64,000 nucleotides of DNA from contig QOQV01000006.1 in assembly GCA_003327435.1 (NCBI GenBank), forward strand, positions 110,065-174,064, given 5' to 3'. The notes beneath the pieces are model-generated. The model was not told the DNA's origin and made no database searches. It was given only the letters and a program-made list of their open reading frames with translations. Made by a program: the position numbers and the translations under genes. Position 1 is the stretch's first letter. The number at the start of each line of letters is the position of its first letter. Origin of the DNA: Ignavibacteriota bacterium. Lineage in GTDB: Bacteria > Bacteroidota > Ignavibacteria > UBA10030 > BY39. Positions 1 to 9,361 of this stretch are shown piece by piece.

Positions 1-1
1 T

Positions 2-253
2 GAAGAAAAAGTTACTCCCAAAATCTTGAAAATCGATCCTTCTGTAAGAGATAGACAGATTGAAAAACTTAGATCTTTAAAGGAAAATAGAGATAATACA
101 AAAGTAAGAAAATGCCTGGATGAAATTAGACAAGCTGCGAAAAGTAATGAGAATTTAATTCCATTGATACTAAATGCGGTTGAAGCATATGCAACAGTTG
201 GTGAAATATCGGATGCTTTGAGAGATGTGTGGGGAGAATATAAAGAGTTTTGA
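2..253 (+). CDS. Methylmalonyl-CoA mutase large subunit, C-terminal end (5' truncated)
   Basis: The reading frame is open from the window edge, so the TTG start in the ORF track is artificial; 83 codons plus stop are visible. The tail ([13 protein letters not shown], a NENLIP block, [19 protein letters not shown]) matches the end of the catalytic TIM-barrel half of methylmalonyl-CoA mutases, which interconvert succinyl-CoA and (R)-methylmalonyl-CoA with adenosylcobalamin. The protein stops where single-chain mutases would continue into the B12-binding domain, so this looks like the two-subunit type with the cobalamin domain encoded elsewhere. A methylmalonyl-CoA epimerase gene lies about 48 kb downstream, supporting a propionate/methylmalonyl pathway. 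The stop lies just before guaA. Confidence 0.8.
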   Translation, partial: EEKVTPKILKIDPSVRDRQIEKLRSLKENRDNTKVRKCLDEIRQAAKSNENLIPLILNAVEAYATVGEISDALRDVWGEYKEF

Positions 254-255
254 TT

Positions 256-1797
256 ATGAAAGATGAAGAAAAAATAATTGTATTAGATTTTGGCTCACAA
301 TATACTCAACTTATAGCTCGTAGAATTCGTGAAATTGGGGTATATTCAGAGATTTACCCTTTTAATCTAAGTATTGCAAGAATTAGTGAACTTAAACCTA
401 AGGGTATCATATTATCAGGAGGTCCATCAAATGTCTATCGTTTAGATTCACCTTTACCAGAAAAAGAAATTTTTAATCTCAATATCCCGATACTTGGTAT
501 CTGTTATGGCCTGCAGTTAATATGTTATATGATGGGTGGGATTGTAGAACCAACTAGTACAAGGGAATTTGGAAAAGCAGAAATGAATATTTTAGATACT
601 TCAACGATTTTCTCTGGATTAAATAATCAAATTACTGTATGGATGAGTCACTCGGATGTTGTAACAAAACTTCCAGAGGGATTCAAAAAAATAGCCTCAA
701 CCGAATATTCTGAATATTGTGCGATTGCTAATACAGATAAATCTATCTATGGTTTACAATTTCATCCAGAAGTAGTCCATACACATCGGGGATTAGATAT
801 TTTTAAAAATTTCATATTTAAAATATGTCAATGTGAAGGAAAATGGAATCCAAAATATTTCATAGAGAACAAAATTAACGAAATAAGAGAACTTGTACAG
901 GGTAAAAAAGTAATCTGTGCATTGAGCGGTGGAGTTGATTCTTCAGTTCTCGCATTTCTAATGCAGAAAGCAATTGGTAAAAACCTTTATTGTTTCCACA
1001 TCGATAATGGCTTAATGCGTGAGGGCGAAAGTGAGAGTATTGTTAAAAGATTTAGAGAAGAATTTAAGTTTCAACTTGATTATATCGATGGATCAGAGTT
1101 ATTTCTCAGACGGCTTGTAGGAATTACAGATCCAGAGATGAAGAGAAAAATTATAGGAAGTACATTTATTGAGATATTCGAAAAAGAAGCAATGAAATTG
1201 GGTAATGTTGATTATCTTGCACAGGGGACACTTTATCCTGATGTTATTGAATCAAGTTCGCATAAAAGAGTTTCAGCAAAAATAAAAACACATCATAATG
1301 TTGGTGGCTTACCTGAAAAAATGCATTTAAAACTAATTGAACCGTTCAGGGAACTTTTTAAGGATGAAGTTAGAAAAATTGGTGCTGAACTGAATATACC
1401 ACCGGATATCCTGAATCGTCATCCATTTCCAGGACCCGGACTTGCTGTAAGAATAATCGGTGAAATAACAGATAATAAATTGAATATGCTTCGTCAGGCT
1501 GATTCAATTTTTATATCTGAAATTAAAAAAGCTGGAATATATGATGAGATCTGGCAAGCATTTGCGGTTCTTCTTCCAGTTCAAACTGTAGGTGTAATGG
1601 GAGATGAAAGAACCTATGAAAATGTTGTTGCCCTCCGTGCGGTTACAAGTATCGACGGGATGACAGCTGATTGGTATAAAATTCCAATGGATGTGTTGGA
1701 GAAAATTTCAAATCGGATAATTAATGAAGTAAGAGGCATAAATCGTGTTGTTTATGATGTAAGCTCTAAACCACCAGCCACAATTGAATGGGAATAA
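256..1797 (+). CDS. guaA: GMP synthase (glutamine-hydrolysing)
   Basis: Converts XMP, glutamine and ATP to GMP in purine synthesis. The N-terminal class I amidotransferase has the nucleophile in GICYGLQL and the catalytic His/Glu in QFHPEVV. The ATP pyrophosphatase domain has the P-loop [10 protein letters not shown]. The C-terminal dimerisation domain ends in the usual IEWE. The length of about 513 residues is normal. I chose ATG 256 over the TTG at 250 because the ATG directly precedes the conserved [10 protein letters not shown] strand. Only 2 nt separate it from the mutase stop, so the two are probably cotranscribed. Confidence 0.97.
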   Translation: MKDEEKIIVLDFGSQYTQLIARRIREIGVYSEIYPFNLSIARISELKPKGIILSGGPSNVYRLDSPLPEKEIFNLNIPILGICYGLQLICYMMGGIVEPTSTREFGKAEMNILDTSTIFSGLNNQITVWMSHSDVVTKLPEGFKKIASTEYSEYCAIANTDKSIYGLQFHPEVVHTHRGLDIFKNFIFKICQCEGKWNPKYFIENKINEIRELVQGKKVICALSGGVDSSVLAFLMQKAIGKNLYCFHIDNGLMREGESESIVKRFREEFKFQLDYIDGSELFLRRLVGITDPEMKRKIIGSTFIEIFEKEAMKLGNVDYLAQGTLYPDVIESSSHKRVSAKIKTHHNVGGLPEKMHLKLIEPFRELFKDEVRKIGAELNIPPDILNRHPFPGPGLAVRIIGEITDNKLNMLRQADSIFISEIKKAGIYDEIWQAFAVLLPVQTVGVMGDERTYENVVALRAVTSIDGMTADWYKIPMDVLEKISNRIINEVRGINRVVYDVSSKPPATIEWE

Positions 1798-1814
1798 ATT
1801 GAATATTCGGCTTT

Positions 1815-2648
1815 ATGAAAAAATATCTGAGATTTATAAAAATTGAACACACACTTTTTTCGTTACCATTGATTTATGCTGGTGTTCTTCTGGCAACAGA
1901 AAAAACTCCTGATATAGAATTGTTAATTTTAGTTTTAACTGCTGCTGTCGGTGCTCGTATCGTTGCTATGTCGCTCAATAGAATAATAGATGTAAAAATA
2001 GATCAAAAAAATATTCGCACAAGCTCAAGAGAATTACCCGCTGGGAGAATGAAATTTCTTGAAGCGATTGTCGTAACACTACTTGGTTTAACTGTTTATG
2101 CAATCTCTGCATATTTAATCTCAAAATTTTGTTTTTATCTATCACCAATTCCATTGGTCATTTTTTTGATATACCCTTATCTTAAACGGTTCACCAGGTT
2201 CGCCCATTTTGGAGTCGGACTTGGATTGTCTATGGCGCCCTTAGGTGGTTGGTTTGCTGTAAAGGGTAGTTTTGAAGACCTACATTTAGGAATCTTATTA
2301 CCCATCTTTACTATTTTCTGGGCTACTGGTTTTGATATAATATATTCCACACTTGACGAAGAATTTGATAGGAAAGAAGGCCTTTATTCATTACCTTCCA
2401 CAATCGGGACTTTAAAAGCATTAAAAGTTTCCGCTATATTACATTTCCTGGCATTTGTAATGTTGATAATTATTTATATTGTTTTATTGAGGAATATATC
2501 GTCCTTACCTTTTTTGATTTTCAGCGGGTATTTATTATATCTTGAACAAAAAAAAGCTTCGGATGTTGAACTTGCATTTTTCAAAATTAATGCTATAATT
2601 GGTTTTGTGGTTTTTTTAATGGTTTTTATGAAAGGTATTAAATTATGA
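1815..2648 (+). CDS. mqnP: UbiA-family prenyltransferase, probable MqnP of futalosine menaquinone synthesis
   Basis: An integral membrane protein of 277 residues with about eight hydrophobic segments. Both aspartate-rich motifs of UbiA prenyltransferases are present: NRIIDVKIDQKN with the following RTSSRELPAG, and DIIYSTLDEEFD. They bind the Mg-diphosphate of the polyprenyl donor. Family members attach a polyprenyl chain to an aromatic acid. Because UbiX, UbiD, MqnE-A and MqnC genes follow, the likely acceptor is 1,4-dihydroxy-6-naphthoate rather than 4-hydroxybenzoate; that acceptor is inferred from context. The stop overlaps the next start (ATGA). Confidence 0.85.
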   Translation: MKKYLRFIKIEHTLFSLPLIYAGVLLATEKTPDIELLILVLTAAVGARIVAMSLNRIIDVKIDQKNIRTSSRELPAGRMKFLEAIVVTLLGLTVYAISAYLISKFCFYLSPIPLVIFLIYPYLKRFTRFAHFGVGLGLSMAPLGGWFAVKGSFEDLHLGILLPIFTIFWATGFDIIYSTLDEEFDRKEGLYSLPSTIGTLKALKVSAILHFLAFVMLIIIYIVLLRNISSLPFLIFSGYLLYLEQKKASDVELAFFKINAIIGFVVFLMVFMKGIKL

Positions 2649-3196
2649 AAATTGCTGTTGGAATTACAGGCTCGTCAGGAATTGTTTATGCACTTGAATT
2701 TCTTAAAAAGTGCCCTGCCGAAAAATATCTGGTTATATCTAAATGGGGAAAAGCTGTGCTAAAGGACGAGTGTGGTATTAATACGAATGAATTGAATAAG
2801 TTTGTAAAGAAACAATTTTCAAATGACGACCTGACTGCTCCACTTGCTTCAGGGACTAATAGTATAGATGCTACCGTTATAATACCCTGCACTACTTCAA
2901 CAATTGGTAAGATAGCATCTGGAATTGGAGATTCTTTACTTACACGGATGGCACAGGTTGCATTAAAAGAAAAAAGGAAACTTATACTTTGCATTAGAGA
3001 AACACCACTTTCTACTATCACACTTGAACAATGTGCTAAATTATCTCGTGATGGAGTGTTAATTATGCCAATCTCGCCACCGTTGTACTTCAAACCTAAT
3101 TCTGTTGATGAATATATCGAGGCATTTGTGAATAAATTAAATGGTGTTCTGGGATTATCCGAAACAAAAGGTTGGAGGTCTGAAGAGCTTGAATGA
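2645..3196 (+). CDS. ubiX: UbiX-type flavin prenyltransferase
   Basis: Makes prenylated FMN, the cofactor of UbiD decarboxylases, from FMN and dimethylallyl phosphate. The protein is 183 residues, normal for the family. It starts with the flavoprotein strand MKIAVGITGSSGIVYAL, and has the IIPCTTSTIGKIASGIGDSL block and the conserved RETPLS and MPISPP motifs. It overlaps the prenyltransferase gene by 4 bp upstream and the ubiD-type gene by 4 bp downstream, a tight trio in which this enzyme supplies the next one's cofactor. Confidence 0.92.
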   Translation: MKIAVGITGSSGIVYALEFLKKCPAEKYLVISKWGKAVLKDECGINTNELNKFVKKQFSNDDLTAPLASGTNSIDATVIIPCTTSTIGKIASGIGDSLLTRMAQVALKEKRKLILCIRETPLSTITLEQCAKLSRDGVLIMPISPPLYFKPNSVDEYIEAFVNKLNGVLGLSETKGWRSEELE

Positions 3197-5016
3197 AAAA
3201 TAATTTTACTGCTTTAAGAGAATTTCTAATTCATCTTGAATCAATTGGTGAACTTAAGCGCATAAAAGTTGAAGTTGATCCAGTATTGGAAACTACTGAG
3301 ATTGCGATTCGTGCAATGGCTGAAAATAAACCGGCTCTGCTTTTCGAAAATCCAAAGAATGCAAAATATCCACTTGCTATGAACATTTTAGCAAGTGAAA
3401 AAAGAATCGAATATGCACTTGGTTTTCATCCGGAAGAATTAGGTGAGAAATTAATAAATTTTTTTGATCAGATTTTTCCAGTGAAATTAAGTAAGCTGGC
3501 AAGCAATACATTTATTCTAAAGAGGTTCTTTTCCTCAATTCCTAAAATTAAAAATGGGGTCGCTCAGCAAATTGTAGAAAGTCCAAAACTTACCGAGTTA
3601 CCAATTCAGAAATGCTGGCCTGAAGATGGTGGTAGATTTATCACACTCGGTCAGGTTTTTACATATGATCCGATTACAAACAAAAGAAATGTCGGAGTAT
3701 ATCGCATACAGGTTTTTGATGAAGCAACAACCGGGATGCACTGGCAAATTCAAAAGGGTGGAGGTTTTCATTTTTATCAGGCACAAAAATTAAATCGACC
3801 ACTGGAATTGGCTGTTGTTTTGGGGACTGATCCGGCTCTTCTACTTGCAAGTGTTGCGGCACTTCCTGAAGGGATTGACGAAGTTATGTTTGCTGGATTT
3901 CTAAGAAGTAAAAGAGTAGAGATGACTCGTGCTAAATCAATTTCAATTAATGTACCTGCAAATGCAGAGTTTGTTCTTGAAGGTAAGGTTATTCCCGGAG
4001 AATCCAGATTAGAAGGTCCGTTTGGAGATCATTTTGGTCATTATTCTGCTGCTGCTAATTTTCCGGTTTTTCATATATCAACGATCACGCATCGGAAAAA
4101 TCCGATCTATCCAGGTACAATTGTGGGTAAACCACCTATGGAGGACAAATATCTTGGTGATGCAACACAACAAATTCTTGGTCCTCTAATTCGATTGATG
4201 CATCCTGAAATTAAAAGTATGTGGGCATATTATGAAGCTGGATTCCATAATCTTTTAGTTTTGTCAATTGAAGAAAGATACCAGAAAGAAGCTGTGAAAA
4301 CAGCCCTATCAGTAATTGGTGAAGGTCAGCTTTCTTTAACAAAATGTGTAATTACTGTTTCACATGATGTTAATCCAAAAGATTGGAATGCTGTATTAGG
4401 TGAAATAAAAAACAATTTTGATCCTCACTATGATTTTATAATGATTCCGAAAGTCCCTCTCGATACACTGGATTTTACAAGCTATAAAATGAATTTAGGA
4501 AGTAAAATGATTCTTGATGCATGCAAAAAGAGCGAAAGAAATTCTATCCCTTCTACTATAAACAATTCTTCCTCAAATGAACAACTAAAGCAGACAATTT
4601 ATCAGCTCGATAATAGAATTATGGATATGAATATAGTTAATGAATGTTTATTGATTGTAAAGATTAATTCAAATATTTTTGATCCTGGAAATCAAGATTC
4701 TAATGATAACGCTGGAAGAGAAATTCTACGGAAACTTTTACAAAACAACAATTTATCCAGTTTAAAGCTCATTGCTGTTACAAGTGAGGATGTAGACATT
4801 CATAACAGAGAAAGTTATATCTGGGGAATCTTTACAAGATTTGATTGTGAGAGAGATGTGCTTTTTAAAGAACAAAAACTTGTTGGAATTACGCCAGTAT
4901 ATTTTGGCCCAATGGGTATAGATGCTACCTGGAAAAGAGGTTATCCTTCTCCCTTAATGATGGATGAAAGAATTAAGAAATTAGTTGATGAAAAATGGGA
5001 AACTTATTGGAAATGA
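3193..5016 (+). CDS. ubiD: UbiD-family prenyl-FMN-dependent decarboxylase, probable prenylated dihydroxynaphthoate decarboxylase
   Basis: A 607-residue UbiD-family protein. Recognisable parts are the metal/prFMN-binding block GVYRIQVFDEATTGMHWQ, GGFHFYQAQ, the acid-rich EFVLEGKVIPGESRLEGPFGD segment that carries the catalytic glutamates, and the GPLIRLMHPEI helix. Family members decarboxylate aromatic or unsaturated acids. Here the expected substrate is prenylated 1,4-dihydroxy-6-naphthoate, giving demethylmenaquinol, because the gene sits between ubiX and mqn genes. It is longer than E. coli UbiD (about 497 residues), with extra sequence mainly in the C-terminal third. This role is called MqnL in some organisms; I keep the family symbol. 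Confidence 0.88.
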   Translation: MKNNFTALREFLIHLESIGELKRIKVEVDPVLETTEIAIRAMAENKPALLFENPKNAKYPLAMNILASEKRIEYALGFHPEELGEKLINFFDQIFPVKLSKLASNTFILKRFFSSIPKIKNGVAQQIVESPKLTELPIQKCWPEDGGRFITLGQVFTYDPITNKRNVGVYRIQVFDEATTGMHWQIQKGGGFHFYQAQKLNRPLELAVVLGTDPALLLASVAALPEGIDEVMFAGFLRSKRVEMTRAKSISINVPANAEFVLEGKVIPGESRLEGPFGDHFGHYSAAANFPVFHISTITHRKNPIYPGTIVGKPPMEDKYLGDATQQILGPLIRLMHPEIKSMWAYYEAGFHNLLVLSIEERYQKEAVKTALSVIGEGQLSLTKCVITVSHDVNPKDWNAVLGEIKNNFDPHYDFIMIPKVPLDTLDFTSYKMNLGSKMILDACKKSERNSIPSTINNSSSNEQLKQTIYQLDNRIMDMNIVNECLLIVKINSNIFDPGNQDSNDNAGREILRKLLQNNNLSSLKLIAVTSEDVDIHNRESYIWGIFTRFDCERDVLFKEQKLVGITPVYFGPMGIDATWKRGYPSPLMMDERIKKLVDEKWETYWK

Positions 5017-5048
5017 ATTTAATTTTGAAATTAAAATGAAAGTTATTT

Positions 5049-6896
5049 ATGGAAATCCTTTTTAGAGATAAATCTTTAATTCCAATCTGGAATAAATTAC
5101 TGAATGGCGAGAGATTAACTTTTGATGATGGCCTTGCACTTTTCAGGACAAATGACCTGATATCACTTGGTAAGATGGCTAATTGGTTCAGTTATCAGAA
5201 AAGTGGTGATGCGGTTTATTTTGTTCTAAATCGCAAGATTGAACATACAAATATATGTGTATTGTCCTGTAAATTTTGCGATTTTGCTAAAAAGAAAGGT
5301 GAACCAGGTGCATATGAGATGACTACCGAAGAAATTCTTTCCAAATTATCATCTGGTATCAGGGAAGTACACATCACCGGAGCAATGCCACCGGACTGGA
5401 AATGGGAAAGGTATCTTGATATAGTTCAATCTATTAATGATAAGTTTCCAGAGATTGATATAAAAGCATATACAGCTGTCGAGATAGATTTTTTTCATAA
5501 GAAATTTAAAAAGTCGATCGAGGAAATACTAATTGAGTTGAAGAATGCTGGTTTGAAAACAATGCCTGGAGGTGGTGCTGAAATATTTTCAGAGAGAGTT
5601 CGCCGACTTTTATTTAATCAAAAAATTGGTGAAAAATCCTGGCTGGAAATCCATAAAACTGCACATCGACTTGGTATACCAAGTAATGCAACTATGCTTT
5701 ATGGACATATAGAAACTCTTGAGGAAAGAGTAAAACACCTTATCAAGTTGAGAGAAGCTCAGGATGAAACTGGAGGTTTCTTAACTTTTATACCACTTGC
5801 ATTCCAACCTGGTGATACAGGTATTAAACCAAAAAATAATTTTACTTCCGCAATCGATGACCTGAAAACAATTGCAGTAAGTAGATTGATGTTGGATAAT
5901 TTCCCACATATAAAAGCGTATTGGGTCATGTTAACTGAAGAAGTTGCAGCAATCGCCTTAAATTTTGGAGCAGATGATATTGATGGTACGGTCGGTGAAG
6001 AGCACATCGCACACGATGCGGGTGCTATATCCCCAATGAAATTAGCTCAGGACCGTATAATCAAGATTATAAAAGAAGCAGGTAAGATTGCTGTGGAAAG
6101 AGATGTGTTCTATAATCCTCTTAAAATCTATGGAAGGAATATTATTGGTAAAATCCCATATTTAAATTCCATTCCTATTTATCATAATCTTAAAATTGAT
6201 TCATATTTTACTTTACCACTTTTCCCACACCGACTTGGTGAGATGATGAGCAATGGATATATAGATGCTGGTTTAATTTCTCTTGTTGACTATCTTAATA
6301 ATAAAGAAAAATTAAATTTATCAAGGTGGTGCCTATCGAGTCGAGAAAAAGTACAAAGTGTTTTACTTTTCTCAAAATATAAATTGGAAGAACTGGAAAA
6401 TAAAAAAATAGGCATCACAGACGAAACCTCAACATCAGTTAAACTTTTGAAAGTAATTCTTGAAAAAAAATATAAAATTAATGCTTTATTTGAAGAATTC
6501 CATCAACCGAAAATTAGCTTTCAGGAATTTGATGCTGTGCTTCTTATTGGGGATAATGCATTAAATAAATATAAAGCTCAAAATCCGGAATTTAATTACA
6601 AATTCGATTTAGCTGAAGAGTGGTTTCAATGGCAAAATCTACCATTCGTTTTTGCAGTGTGGGTAGAAAGAAAGGATTTGCTGCCTAATTTGTCTGATGA
6701 TATTATAAAAACTGTTGAGTTGAACATTCAAAAAAATTTTGATGAATTATCAGCTATTGTAAAACAGTACAGGTTTGGTGTGAAATTGACAGATGAAGAA
6801 ATAATCGAATATTTGAAAGGTTTTAATTACAAAATCGGTGATGAAGAATTGTCTGCGATAAGAAAATTTGAAGAATTAATAAGGGAAACGAAATGA
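5049..6896 (+). CDS. mqnE-mqnA: Fusion of aminofutalosine synthase (MqnE, radical SAM) and chorismate dehydratase (MqnA)
   Basis: One uninterrupted 615-residue frame encodes two consecutive menaquinone enzymes. Residues about 1-358 are MqnE: radical SAM CxxxCxxC at C70/C74/C77 (ICVLSCKFCDF), the MPGGGAEIF and NATMLYGH motifs, and the family end ERDVFYNPL. Residues about 365-615 are MqnA, starting with IIGKIPYLNSIPIYHNL and containing GYIDAGLISLVDYL, KVQSVLLFSK and TSVKLLKVIL. MqnA dehydrates chorismate to 3-[(1-carboxyvinyl)oxy]benzoate, and MqnE joins that product to SAM-derived adenosyl, so the fusion pairs producer and consumer. The enzymes are normally separate proteins of about 270 and 370 residues. 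The gene overlaps mqnC by 4 bp. Confidence 0.9.
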   Translation: MEILFRDKSLIPIWNKLLNGERLTFDDGLALFRTNDLISLGKMANWFSYQKSGDAVYFVLNRKIEHTNICVLSCKFCDFAKKKGEPGAYEMTTEEILSKLSSGIREVHITGAMPPDWKWERYLDIVQSINDKFPEIDIKAYTAVEIDFFHKKFKKSIEEILIELKNAGLKTMPGGGAEIFSERVRRLLFNQKIGEKSWLEIHKTAHRLGIPSNATMLYGHIETLEERVKHLIKLREAQDETGGFLTFIPLAFQPGDTGIKPKNNFTSAIDDLKTIAVSRLMLDNFPHIKAYWVMLTEEVAAIALNFGADDIDGTVGEEHIAHDAGAISPMKLAQDRIIKIIKEAGKIAVERDVFYNPLKIYGRNIIGKIPYLNSIPIYHNLKIDSYFTLPLFPHRLGEMMSNGYIDAGLISLVDYLNNKEKLNLSRWCLSSREKVQSVLLFSKYKLEELENKKIGITDETSTSVKLLKVILEKKYKINALFEEFHQPKISFQEFDAVLLIGDNALNKYKAQNPEFNYKFDLAEEWFQWQNLPFVFAVWVERKDLLPNLSDDIIKTVELNIQKNFDELSAIVKQYRFGVKLTDEEIIEYLKGFNYKIGDEELSAIRKFEELIRETK

Positions 6897-7972
6897 ATTT
6901 TGAAGAGATTAAATATAAAGTTATAAATAACATTCGAATTAAACCTGAAGAAGGTCTCTTTTTGCTTCAGAAAGCACCTATATTAGAATTAGGTGAGTTA
7001 GCTGCATTTGTCCGTGAAGTAAAAAATCCTTCACCATATGTTACTTTTGTTGTAGATACAAATCCAAACTATACAAATATTTGTACAATAGATTGCATAT
7101 TCTGTGCATTTTATCGTCATCCTGGTGAAGAGGGTGAATATACATATTCTGTTGATGAATTGATCCAGAAATTTAGAGAATCAGCTGCAATGGGAGTCAC
7201 AACAATCCTGTTGCAGGGTGGTGTAAACCCAAATCTGAGCCTGGATTATTACATTGAATTAGTTAATCGTACAACGAAAGAATTACCCGATATCCATCCG
7301 CACTTTTTTTCTGTTTCGGAAATAGTGGGTATGGCTGAAGTTTCCAGATTGAGTATTGAAGAAGTTTTAAGGAAATTATGGGATGCCGGACTTAGAACTC
7401 TTCCTGGTGGAGGGGCTGAAATTTTATCAAATCGCATCAAGAAAAAAATATCTAATAAGAAGGAAACTGCTGACCAATGGCTGGATGTGATGCGAACCGC
7501 ACATAAAATTGGCTATAAATCTACGGCAACGATGATGTATGGTCATATTGAAAAAGATGAAGATATCATCGAACATCTGGAAAGTTTACGAAAGTTACAG
7601 GATGAAACAGGTGGCTTCACAGCTTTTATTCCCTGGTCATTTAAACCAGGTAATACTCCACTTGAAAAAATTATTCCACATTATGCATCCAGTACGAGAT
7701 ATTTGCAGATAATCGCGCTTTCGAGAATATATCTGGATAATTTTGCTCATATTCAAGCTTCCTGGTTTTCTGAAGGGAAAAAGATCGGTCAGATTGCCCT
7801 TCATTTTGGCGCTGATGACTTCGGTGGAACTTTGCTTGAGGAAAATGTCCACGCTGCAGCAAATTATGTCAGCAAAACAAATACAGATGAAGTTATCAAC
7901 CTGATAAAAGAGGCAGGTTTTATACCAGCGCAGAGAACTACTCTATATCAGATAATTAAAATTTTCGAGTAA
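6893..7972 (+). CDS. mqnC: Cyclic dehypoxanthinyl futalosine synthase (MqnC, radical SAM)
   Basis: Radical SAM enzyme that cyclises dehypoxanthine futalosine. The cluster motif is CxxxCxxC at C64/C68/C71 in NICTIDCIFCAFYR; the CAFYR context is typical of MqnC, whereas MqnE has CDFA. It also has LLQGGVNPNLSLDYYIELV, LPGGGAEILS, and the end block FGGTLLEENVHAAA. The length of 359 residues is normal. The ATGA overlap with the MqnE-MqnA gene indicates translational coupling. Confidence 0.94.
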   Translation: MNFEEIKYKVINNIRIKPEEGLFLLQKAPILELGELAAFVREVKNPSPYVTFVVDTNPNYTNICTIDCIFCAFYRHPGEEGEYTYSVDELIQKFRESAAMGVTTILLQGGVNPNLSLDYYIELVNRTTKELPDIHPHFFSVSEIVGMAEVSRLSIEEVLRKLWDAGLRTLPGGGAEILSNRIKKKISNKKETADQWLDVMRTAHKIGYKSTATMMYGHIEKDEDIIEHLESLRKLQDETGGFTAFIPWSFKPGNTPLEKIIPHYASSTRYLQIIALSRIYLDNFAHIQASWFSEGKKIGQIALHFGADDFGGTLLEENVHAAANYVSKTNTDEVINLIKEAGFIPAQRTTLYQIIKIFE

Positions 7973-7984
7973 TTCACACTTTTT

Positions 7985-9361
7985 ATGATTAATTCAATTG
8001 AGTTTGAATTAAATCTTGACCCTTTTGAAGCTTTTCTTTCGTTTCCACAAAAAGAGGGATTGATTTTATTGGAAAGTTCTGGTTTTGATTCCTCAGATTT
8101 GAGAATATCATATCTTTTCTTTGAACCATTAAAAATTGTTTTTTTGCGGGATGAGAAATTGCATGAAATATGTAATGGTCGAGAAAAAGTTATCGAAGGT
8201 GATCCGCTGGATTATTTAAAATTTTTATTGACCAAAGAACATAATAGTTCCACAAATAAATTTTATGGGGGATTAGTCGGATATTTTAGTTACGACTTTG
8301 GAAGAAGATTCGAAAATATAAAAAGCAATAAAAAATCAATTACTAATTTACCAGAATTATTTTTTGGCTTATATACGAAATGTTTAATTTATAATCATAG
8401 AATAAACAAATGGGAATATAGAACCAGTCCTGCAAATGAAGAAAATCTAAATAAAAATTTGGAGGAATTAAACAGAAAGTTTTTAGTGAATAAGAAATTG
8501 GGTAGTACAATAAATAAATCTTTTCCAGTGATAAATTTAAAATCAAATTACACTTATGAAGAATATATAAAAAGTGTGATAAGGGCAAAATATTATATTA
8601 GAGAAGGGGATATTTATCAGGTTAATTTAACTCAACAGTTTTATGGAACTACTAATATTCCTGCAACTGAGATATATGGAAGAGTTCGAAAAGTTAATCC
8701 AGCACCATATTCAGCAATAATGTATTTAGGTAATAATCAGTATGTCCTATCCAGTTCTCCAGAGTTGTTTCTAAAAGTTGATGATGGTTATGTCACCACA
8801 AAGCCGATAAAAGGTACGATAAGGAGAGGTGAAAATGCAGATAAGGATGAATTATTAAAAAAACAATTATTGAATAGTGAAAAAGATGCAGCAGAATTAA
8901 CAATGATAGTTGATCTTGAGAGAAATGATTTAAATCGTGTTTGTGAGACAGGTAGTGTTGATGTAAAATATTTAAAGAAGGTGGAAACCTTCGCAAGCGT
9001 CCATCATCTTGTTTCAGAGATTGTTGGTAAATTGAAAAATGATTGTGATGTATTTGATTTGATCAAAGCATCTTTTCCAGGCGGTTCAATAACAGGAGCA
9101 CCAAAAATTCGTGCAATGCAGATAATCGAAGAACTGGAACCCAACAATCGAGGTGTTTATACAGGTGCAATTGGTTATATAGGGTTTAATGACCATTCTG
9201 AATTTAATATCGCTATACGAACTATTAGTTATGATAATGGGCTGTTGTCCATAGGACTCGGCGGAGGAATAGTAGCCGATAGTGTACCGGAACTTGAATA
9301 CCAGGAAACTCTACAAAAAGGTAAATCAATTTTTGAAGCATTAGGAGCAGTGTTGGAGTGA
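7985..9361 (+). CDS. pabB: Aminodeoxychorismate synthase component I (PabB)
   Basis: Chorismate-binding enzyme that aminates chorismate to 4-amino-4-deoxychorismate for folate. The C-terminal chorismate-binding core shows LSSSPELFL, the PIKGTIRRG motif with the lysine typical of PabB, MIVDLERNDL, and FPGGSITGAPKIRAM. Its close relative TrpE is the alternative. The following class IV aminotransferase-fold gene (pabC) and the PIKGT motif favour PabB. The length of 458 residues is normal, and no glutaminase domain is fused. The stop overlaps the next gene's GTG start (GTGA). Confidence 0.87.
   Translation: MINSIEFELNLDPFEAFLSFPQKEGLILLESSGFDSSDLRISYLFFEPLKIVFLRDEKLHEICNGREKVIEGDPLDYLKFLLTKEHNSSTNKFYGGLVGYFSYDFGRRFENIKSNKKSITNLPELFFGLYTKCLIYNHRINKWEYRTSPANEENLNKNLEELNRKFLVNKKLGSTINKSFPVINLKSNYTYEEYIKSVIRAKYYIREGDIYQVNLTQQFYGTTNIPATEIYGRVRKVNPAPYSAIMYLGNNQYVLSSSPELFLKVDDGYVTTKPIKGTIRRGENADKDELLKKQLLNSEKDAAELTMIVDLERNDLNRVCETGSVDVKYLKKVETFASVHHLVSEIVGKLKNDCDVFDLIKASFPGGSITGAPKIRAMQIIEELEPNNRGVYTGAIGYIGFNDHSEFNIAIRTISYDNGLLSIGLGGGIVADSVPELEYQETLQKGKSIFEALGAVLE

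Noticed and set aside
2686-3093. 135-codon minus-strand ORF
   Set aside because: Lies wholly within ubiX, which has clear family motifs; no start signal and no recognisable protein.
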